From positions 62,001-126,000 of the forward strand of contig NZ_JADLQX010000019.1 of NCBI RefSeq assembly GCF_015477605.1: a stretch of DNA of 64,000 nt, written 5' to 3'. Origin of the DNA: Nocardia amamiensis (lineage in GTDB: Bacteria > Actinomycetota > Actinomycetes > Mycobacteriales > Mycobacteriaceae). Below are positions 59,088-64,000 of this stretch, in pieces (the stretch's first letter is position 1; each line of letters begins with the position of its first letter). The translations under genes and the position numbers were made by a program. The notes below the pieces were generated by a model, which saw only the letters and a list, made by a program, of their open reading frames with translations, was not told the DNA's origin and did not search any database.

Positions 59088-59990
59088 TCAGACTCCTGTC
59101 TTGTCGGTGACCGGCATGCCGCCGGTGGTGGTCGAGTCGTCCTGGGGCAATAGCCGATCCAGCAGCCCGAGGACGTAGGTGTACCGGGCGGGGAAGTGCC
59201 GCTTGAGCAGCCAGACGACGCGTGCGTCCAGCTGGGGCAGGACGTAGAGCTGCCCGCGATCGTGCGCGTCCAGCGCCGTGCGGGCGACGCGCTCGGGGGA
59301 GAAGCCGGTCCAGCGCATCAGGAAGTCGGCAAGCTGCGCCGACTCCTTGGTGATCCGGCCGTCGCGCGCGACGTTCGTCCGCACGAACGTCGGGCACAGG
59401 ACGGTGACCGCGACGCCGGTGCCGTGCAGTTCGGCGGCCATGGTCTCCGAGAGCGACAGCACGCCCGCCTTCGACACGTTGTAGGCGGCCATCGAGGGCG
59501 CCGCGGCGAATCCGGCGGCCGAAGCGACGTTGATGATGCCGCCGCGCCCGGTGGCGCGCAGCCGGGGCGCGAAGACCTCGCAGCCGTGCACGACGCCCCA
59601 CAGATTGATGTCCAGCGCCCACTGCCAGTTGTCGAATCCGATGCGGCCCACTGGTTTTCCGCCGATGCCTACGCCCGCGTTGTTGATCACCAAGCTGACC
59701 GGGCGCTCGAAAAGCGTGTCGGCGAAGCGGGCGAGCAGCTCGACGTCCTCGCGGCGCGCCACGTCGCACCGGAAGGCGTGCGCGGCGCCGGGGTGGTCGC
59801 GCTCGATCAGGGCGACCGTCCCGTCGGCGCGGGTCTCGTCGATGTCGGCGCAGATCACCTGGCCTCCGCGGGCCGCGATCTCCAGCGCGAACGCCCGGCC
59901 GATGCCGCTGCCCGCGCCGGTGACCACGGCTCGCGCCCCGTGCGTGCGGCCGGGTCTGCCCAGGCCCGCCAATCGATCCAGTCCGAACAT
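59088..59990 (-). CDS. Short-chain dehydrogenase/reductase
   Basis: A 300-residue NAD(P)-dependent enzyme. The cofactor loop is Thr-Gly-Ala-Gly-Ser-Gly-Ile-Gly near 24-31, Asn-Asn-Ala-Gly near 103, and the catalytic Tyr-x-x-x-Lys is Tyr-Asn-Val-Ser-Lys near 170, with Ser upstream in Val-Ala-Ser-Ala-Ala. The C-terminal 60 residues extend beyond the classical fold and resemble the SadH-like mycobacterial group. It would interconvert an alcohol and a ketone, giving or using the substrate of the Baeyer-Villiger enzyme. It is tightly packed between the hydrolase and the diiron protein genes. Confidence 0.92.
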   Translation of the reverse strand: MFGLDRLAGLGRPGRTHGARAVVTGAGSGIGRAFALEIAARGGQVICADIDETRADGTVALIERDHPGAAHAFRCDVARREDVELLARFADTLFERPVSLVINNAGVGIGGKPVGRIGFDNWQWALDINLWGVVHGCEVFAPRLRATGRGGIINVASAAGFAAAPSMAAYNVSKAGVLSLSETMAAELHGTGVAVTVLCPTFVRTNVARDGRITKESAQLADFLMRWTGFSPERVARTALDAHDRGQLYVLPQLDARVVWLLKRHFPARYTYVLGLLDRLLPQDDSTTTGGMPVTDKTGV

Positions 59991-59991
59991 C

Positions 59992-60975
59992 TCAACTCAC
60001 CTTCTCCGTGGAGGTCGCCATCAGTGCCGCGCGCAGGAAGTCGGCGGCGCGGGCGAGGGCGTGGTCGGCCTCGGGCACCACCATCGGCAGGGCCTGGAAG
60101 ACGTGCAGCTGGCCGGGCCAGGTCTCCAGGTCGCAGCGACCGCCGGCACGACGGACCATGGCGCACAGCGCTCGCGCGTCGGCGCGGAGCATCTCGGTGC
60201 CGCCGACTTGCACCAGGATCGGTGGCAGTGCCATGCCGTGCGGGATCGCCAGCCGCAGGCGTGGTGCGTCGGCGGGCTGGCCGCTGGTATAGGACGCGGG
60301 CAGCCGCTTCGCCGCGGCGGCGGAGATCAGCGGGTCCGTGCCGAGGCGCTCTTGTTCGGCAGCCGTACCAAGCGTGAGGTCGAGTAATGGGGAGAACATC
60401 GCGACCGCGGCGGGTTGCGGCCTGCCGTGGCGGCCGTTCTCGACCAGCAGGTCCAGCGCGAGATGCCCGCCCGCGGAATCGCAGGCGATCACCACGTCTT
60501 CCGCGGCGATGCCCCGGCCGAGCAACCAGCGGTAGCCTGCCTCGACGTCGTCGGCCGCGGCGGGGAACCGGTGCTCGGGCGCGAGCCGGTAGTCGCTGAG
60601 AAAGACCGGGAGGCCGGTCTGCTTCGACAGCCGGGCCGCGAGACCACGGTGCGTGCGGGCCGAGCAGATCACGTAGCCACTGCCGTGGATGTAGTAGATC
60701 GCCTGCGAGCCGAAGGGCACACCGGCCGCTCGGACCCATTCCCCCCGAATCGTTCCGGACCGGATCTGCGTGACAGAAGTACCCGGCGGAACGGGACCGC
60801 CGAGCGCCATCATCGTGGCGATGAGCTTGCGGGCGAACCAGACGCCCGCGGCGTTCATCGGAATTGCGCAGTTCAGCGGACGCAAACCGATACGAGCCGC
60901 GGCCGCGGCCACGGTGGCGCGCGGGGAGGGCGCGGCGGGAACGCCGGGAGCCGCGGTCCTCGTTGACCTTGTCAT
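59992..60975 (-). CDS. Alpha/beta hydrolase of the hormone-sensitive lipase family
   Basis: A 327-residue esterase. The oxyanion motif appears as His-Gly-Ser-Gly near residue 98 (consensus His-Gly-Gly-Gly), the nucleophile is in Gly-Asp-Ser-Ala-Gly-Gly (read here as Cys-Asp-Ser-Ala-Gly-Gly) near 165, and an Asp and a His near the C-terminus complete the triad. Tyr-Arg-Leu-Ala-Pro-Glu near 130 is typical. It resembles mycobacterial LipR-like enzymes. It is the first gene of the four-gene operon and could cleave the ester formed by the Baeyer-Villiger enzyme. ATG 60975 is chosen; an upstream ATG would place the start inside the operator. Confidence 0.9.
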   Translation of the reverse strand: MTRSTRTAAPGVPAAPSPRATVAAAAARIGLRPLNCAIPMNAAGVWFARKLIATMMALGGPVPPGTSVTQIRSGTIRGEWVRAAGVPFGSQAIYYIHGSGYVICSARTHRGLAARLSKQTGLPVFLSDYRLAPEHRFPAAADDVEAGYRWLLGRGIAAEDVVIACDSAGGHLALDLLVENGRHGRPQPAAVAMFSPLLDLTLGTAAEQERLGTDPLISAAAAKRLPASYTSGQPADAPRLRLAIPHGMALPPILVQVGGTEMLRADARALCAMVRRAGGRCDLETWPGQLHVFQALPMVVPEADHALARAADFLRAALMATSTEKVS

Positions 60976-60994
60976 GCGTTCAGAATCAGTCACA

Positions 60995-61020
60995 AATGTG
61001 CCATTTGTCAATGGCACATT
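60995..61020. promoter_or_regulatory. Perfect 26-bp palindromic operator before the monooxygenase operon
   Basis: AATGTGCCATT (60995-61005) and AATGGCACATT (61010-61020) are exact reverse complements separated by TGTC, 19 bp upstream of the hydrolase start. Size and symmetry fit a TetR-type dimer site. The regulator is not obvious; the MerR gene at the end of the operon or a distant TetR are candidates. Confidence 0.8.
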
Positions 61021-61337
61021 CATAGAAGGCTGATCTATGCACGCTGATGACGCATACGTTCGCGCGTGCGCTGGGGACGGATACGCAGGTGCGTATCCGA
61101 TATCCGCGCTGGTAGCAGCTTCACTGTCTGGTCCGGCGCGGGTAGGGGTGCGCGGTGGCGCGTGAACCCGCCCGTCTTGTCATGACGTCGGGCGCACCGG
61201 AAATCGAGCGGAACCTGGCGTTCCGTAACCGGCTGCTCACCCACGACGACCGGGCGTGCTACGTGCGGACGCTGGTAACTGGAATTCGTCCAGCACGCCG
61301 GCGAACGTGGGCGCCTGCGACCCGGGCCTGTTCCTGC
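61021..61337. other. Region between the operator and the dehydrogenase gene
   Basis: A GTG-started frame at 61155 has about 45 plausible residues before it runs into the convergent dehydrogenase gene, but no family and no ribosome binding site. I do not call a gene. It might be the remnant of a gene once divergent from the operon. Confidence 0.35.
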
Positions 61338-62288
61338 TCAGTACCCGCGATCGCGATCGATCGGCGCCAGCAGCGGGCGTCCCGTGACGAAGCGCTGGAC
61401 GTTGGCTTCGACGTGATCGGCGAATGCCGCCAACCGCAGCTGCGGAGGATTCGAATCATGCGGCGTGACAATGGAATTCGGCAGCACCCAGAGCGGATGG
61501 CCGTCCGGCAGCGGTTCGGGATCGGTGACGTCCAGCCCGGCGCCGCCGATCGCGCCCGAGGCCAGGGCGGCCACCAGCGCGTCGGTGTCGATCAGGCTGC
61601 CGCGGGCGACGTTGACGATCCAGGATGACGGCTTTAGCCGGGCGAGTTCGTCCGCGCCGAGAAGATGCCTGGTGGCCGGCGTGGCGGGCGCGGCGATGAC
61701 CACGTGATCGGTACGCGGCCAGATCCGGCCGACATGGTCGGCGGAAATCGTCTCGACGGTGTCCGGAATGCCGGGGCCGGTGACCGGGCGACCGCTGCGG
61801 TTCACCGCGATGATGTGCGCGCCGAGCGGAATCAGCATCGGAATCAGCGCGCGCCCGATGCCGCCCGCGCCGACGATGGTCACCGTCTTGCCGCGCAACG
61901 TACCGACGTGCGGGAAGAAGTCCTGTTGACGCCAGCCCGACGCGCGCAGGTGCTCCGGCAGATAGCGGACACCGGCGAGCAGCAGCATGAGCGCGTGCTC
62001 GGCCACGCTGGCCGCGAAAGCGCCTGCGGCGGAAGTGAATCGGATGTGCGGATGCTTGGCGAAGATGCCGGCGGTGAACCAGTCCTCGATACCGGCGGCC
62101 GACAGCTGCACCCATTCCAGGGATGCGGGTAGCTCGTCCGGGAACTCGCCGGGTCCGCCCACCCAGATCAGCCCGCGCGCCTCGTCGAGGTCGGAGATCG
62201 CGGCGCCCGCCTCCAGTACCGCCTTCTCCACCAGCGTGGGTGGAGGGTCCGTCGGCCCGATGGCGATCGGTACTGCCGGTCCGCTCAC
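61338..62288 (-). CDS. D-isomer-specific 2-hydroxyacid dehydrogenase
   Basis: A 316-residue NAD(P)-dependent enzyme. The nucleotide loop Gly-Ala-Gly-Gly-Ile-Gly lies near 140, and the catalytic residues are Arg in Asn-Val-Ala-Arg-Gly-Ser-Leu-Ile-Asp near 232, Glu in Asp-Val-Thr-Asp-Pro-Glu-Pro-Leu near 261, and His in Thr-Pro-His-Asp near 280. It would reduce a 2-keto acid or oxidise a D-2-hydroxy acid; the exact substrate cannot be read. The GTG start is used. It stands alone between the monooxygenase operon and the LigD-like gene. Confidence 0.92.
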   Translation of the reverse strand: MSGPAVPIAIGPTDPPPTLVEKAVLEAGAAISDLDEARGLIWVGGPGEFPDELPASLEWVQLSAAGIEDWFTAGIFAKHPHIRFTSAAGAFAASVAEHALMLLLAGVRYLPEHLRASGWRQQDFFPHVGTLRGKTVTIVGAGGIGRALIPMLIPLGAHIIAVNRSGRPVTGPGIPDTVETISADHVGRIWPRTDHVVIAAPATPATRHLLGADELARLKPSSWIVNVARGSLIDTDALVAALASGAIGGAGLDVTDPEPLPDGHPLWVLPNSIVTPHDSNPPQLRLAAFADHVEANVQRFVTGRPLLAPIDRDRGY

Positions 62289-62355
62289 GACTGCGCCTCG
62301 CCGGCGCTCGGCTCCGTCGTGCGCGGGGCCGCACTGTGTCCTCGGTTCGCTCGCT
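62286..62355. repeat. GC-rich repeat related to the 16411 array
   Basis: CTCGCCGGCGCTCGG is the reverse complement of the core at 16411-16426, and TCGGTTCGCTCGC matches the reverse complement of its extension. The element lies upstream of the dehydrogenase gene. The remaining bases to 62490 hold nothing I can name. Confidence 0.55.
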
Positions 62356-62490
62356 GACGCTCGCTCATGAATAGACCTCCTTCAGTCCAGTACGACGTGG
62401 TCGCGCGGGGACGAACGGCGGTCGGACTCGCCGCTGCGACCGTAGCACCGCCGCGCGGACGGTGGCGTGGGGTGTCCGTCCAACGCGGCG

Positions 62491-63465
62491 CTAGTCCTCG
62501 TCTCGATCTGTTTGCTCGTCCAACTCCGCGTCCACCTTGTCCCGGTCCGCCCACTCCAGCAGCCGATCCAGGTGGAACACCGCGTCGTCGATGCCCGCGT
62601 GCAGGTCGCCGAGCTCGGCGAAGCGGGCGGGGACGGTGGAGATGGTGAAGTCGCGCGGATCGATGTCGGGGATCTCCTCCCAGCGCACCGGGGTGGAGAC
62701 CGTGGCGGCGGGGTTGCCGCGCACCGAGTAGGCGGCGGCGATCGTGTGGTCGCGGGCGTTCTGGTTGTAGTCGACGAAGAGCATTGCCGGGTCGCGGTCG
62801 CGACGCCACCACGTGGTGGTCACGTCATCCGGTGCGCGGCGTTCCACCTCGTGGGCGAAGGCGAGCGCCGCCCGCCGCACCTCTTGGAATCCCCAGTTCG
62901 GCGCGATCCGGACATACACGTGCAGTCCCTTGCCGCCGGAGGTCTTCGGCCAGCCGACGGCGCCGAGCTCGTCGAGCAGTTCGTGTACGACGCCCGCCAC
63001 GCGCTGCACCCGCGGCCACGGGCAGTGCGGCATCGGGTCGAGGTCGATGCGCCACTCGTCGGGACGCTCGGTGTCGGCGGCACGGGAGTTCCACGGATGG
63101 AACTCGACGGTCGACATCTGCACCGCCCAGATGACATCCGCGAGTTTCTCGACGCAGAGTTCGTCGGCATGCCTGCCGTAGCGCGGGAAATACACGCGCA
63201 CAGTAGGAATCCAGTCCGGCGCGCCCGCGGGCAACCGCTTCTGATGCACCTTGTCACCGGCCAGTCCCTTCGGAAACCGGTGCAGCATGCAGGGCCGGTC
63301 GCGCAGCGCGTTGACGATGCCGTCCCCGACGCTCAGGTAGTACTGCACCAAGTCGAGCTTGGTCGCGCCGGATTCCGGGAAGTAGACCCGGTCCGGGTTG
63401 GAGATGCGAATCGTGTGTTCGCCGACCTCGAGTTCGATTGCCGGCGCAGCGGATTTGCGGGCCAC
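62491..63465 (-). CDS. LigD-type polymerase/primase domain protein, standalone
   Basis: A 324-residue protein of the archaeo-eukaryotic primase family (LigD polymerase domain), which fills gaps and adds ribonucleotides during non-homologous end joining. The metal-binding acids are Asp141 and Asp143 (Ile-Asp-Leu-Asp-Pro) and Asp222 (Phe-Val-Asp-Tyr), and Ser176-Gly-Gly-Lys-Gly-Leu-His182 is the conserved nucleotide-binding segment. There is no ligase or nuclease domain, and no ku gene is adjacent. The GTG start is 8 nt after AAGG. The last 20 residues are acidic. Free-standing copies are known in mycobacteria (PolD1/PolD2-like). Confidence 0.92.
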   Translation of the reverse strand: MARKSAAPAIELEVGEHTIRISNPDRVYFPESGATKLDLVQYYLSVGDGIVNALRDRPCMLHRFPKGLAGDKVHQKRLPAGAPDWIPTVRVYFPRYGRHADELCVEKLADVIWAVQMSTVEFHPWNSRAADTERPDEWRIDLDPMPHCPWPRVQRVAGVVHELLDELGAVGWPKTSGGKGLHVYVRIAPNWGFQEVRRAALAFAHEVERRAPDDVTTTWWRRDRDPAMLFVDYNQNARDHTIAAAYSVRGNPAATVSTPVRWEEIPDIDPRDFTISTVPARFAELGDLHAGIDDAVFHLDRLLEWADRDKVDAELDEQTDRDED

Positions 63466-63674
63466 ATGTCGACCTTAACGGGCGCAGCCTATGTAGTCCG
63501 ATTCACAGCGCGCGCCGGCCAAGTGGCGGGCAGACCCGTATCCCGCGCCGCCGAATGGACTGGACGGAAGGTGGCAACTCCGGTTCCAGCTCGCCGAGCT
63601 ACCGGCTTCGTGGCCCGGCGCGGGCGGAGACAGGGACAGCCGCGTAACGGTGCAGCCGGAAGGAAGTCCATCGG

Positions 63675-63831
63675 AACGACGAGCCAGGTGGAACTGCGCC
63701 TGCACCGCCATCGACTACAAATGCTGCAGCGTGCTCACGGACGGGTCGGCGGCCAGGTAGTCCGACCAGGACTGTGCCAGATACCAGTTCTGGTAGTACA
63801 GCGACGACGCCAGCGTTTGCGCGGCGATCTC
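63675..63831 (-). pseudogene. Remnant of an OafA-type acyltransferase gene
   Basis: The minus-strand translation Leu-Ala-Ser-Ser-Leu-Tyr-Tyr-Gln-Asn-Trp-Tyr-Leu, Asp-Tyr-Leu-Ala-Ala-Asp-Pro-Ser-Val, Leu-Gln-His-Leu matches the central part of acyltransferase-3 membrane enzymes. A TAG then stands where the family has Trp (His-Phe/Leu-Trp-Ser-Leu), and the frame continues after it with Ser-Met-Ala-Val-Gln-Ala-Gln-Phe-His-Leu. Only about 50 codons are left, without start or membrane helices, so this is a decayed fragment. Confidence 0.7.
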
Positions 63832-63936
63832 GGGCCCAGGCGTGGCAGTTCGTGCGGTGGAGTGAAGGCGATACCGCGTACGACCAATGCGGCGAACCGG
63901 GCATGGTTGTTGCACCGTTCTGGTATGCATACGGGT

Positions 63937-64000
63937 ATGAGCAAGGCGACGCGCGTGACCGTCACGTTGGATCCGCAGGTGGCGGAGTGGGTCAGGGAGG
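63937..64000 (+). CDS. Ribbon-helix-helix antitoxin-like protein, N-terminal part
   Basis: The first 21 codons of a gene cut by the right edge. Arg-Val-Thr-Val-Thr-Leu-Asp-Pro-Gln-Val-Ala-Glu-Trp-Val is the beta strand and first helix of a CopG/RHH DNA-binding domain as found in many type II antitoxins. TATGCA ends 7 nt before the ATG and there is no ribosome binding site, so a leaderless start is likely. Whether a toxin gene follows lies outside the window. Confidence 0.6.
   Translation, partial: MSKATRVTVTLDPQVAEWVRE

Noticed and set aside
61155..61628. 157-codon plus-strand frame reaching into the dehydrogenase gene
   Set aside because: It overlaps a well-supported gene on the other strand by about 290 bp, and only its first 45 codons look plausible.

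Overview
This window is chromosomal DNA from a high-GC actinobacterium of the order Mycobacteriales, most likely Nocardia or a close relative. The evidence is the tig-clpP1-clpP2-clpX and valS-folC-DUF4233-ndk-rne-rplU-rpmA-obg-proB gene orders, an actinobacterial integration host factor (mIHF), an EspG/WXG100-type cluster, frequent GTG starts, 4-bp ATGA/GTGA gene overlaps, and several start codons placed 6-8 nt after a TANNNT box (leaderless mRNAs). No rRNA, tRNA, CRISPR or complete insertion sequence was seen.

Layout. 1-5.3 kb: two small minus-strand genes (one secreted, cut by the window edge), a polytopic membrane protein, a TetR regulator and a phosphoketolase. 5.5-11 kb: an FKBP lipoprotein and the protein quality-control block (trigger factor, ClpP1, ClpP2, ClpX). 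11-17 kb: small regulatory or metabolic genes: a STAS protein, an L7/L12-like small protein, a membrane protein, an AhpD-like protein, a ketosteroid-isomerase-like enzyme with its AraC regulator, a RibD/DHFR-like reductase and mIHF. 17-20.3 kb: a molybdopterin oxidoreductase and its sulfurtransferase FdhD. 20.4-24.3 kb: an accessory island with a toxin-antitoxin locus whose toxin is frameshifted, a resolvase-domain protein, and an operon of a 109-aa protein, DUF6879, XRE/DUF5753 and DUF6879. 24.4-29 kb: FHA protein, a gene-poor stretch, a repeat-bearing membrane protein, TetR, GNAT.

29-34 kb is a glycerolipid locus: TetR-glpD faces an alkyl-DHAP-synthase-like gene and a lipid kinase across a 33-bp palindrome. 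34-36.8 kb: P-loop kinase, XRE-cupin regulator diverging from a thioredoxin-reductase-like flavoprotein, and tandem copies of dispersed GC-rich repeats. 37-50 kb is the conserved housekeeping block. 50.2-50.8 kb: a VapBC-like locus with intact antitoxin and a beheaded toxin. 51-53.6 kb: an orphan EspG cluster. 54-56.6 kb: secreted protein, O-methyltransferase, MerR regulator. 56.6-61 kb: an operon of hydrolase, SDR, diiron-like protein and Baeyer-Villiger monooxygenase behind a perfect 26-bp palindrome. 61.3-64 kb: a 2-hydroxyacid dehydrogenase, a standalone LigD polymerase domain, an acyltransferase remnant and the start of a ribbon-helix-helix antitoxin gene.

Recurring themes are two toxin-antitoxin loci that keep the antitoxin but have lost the toxin, a dispersed intergenic repeat family, and strong palindromic operators in front of lipid and oxidation operons.
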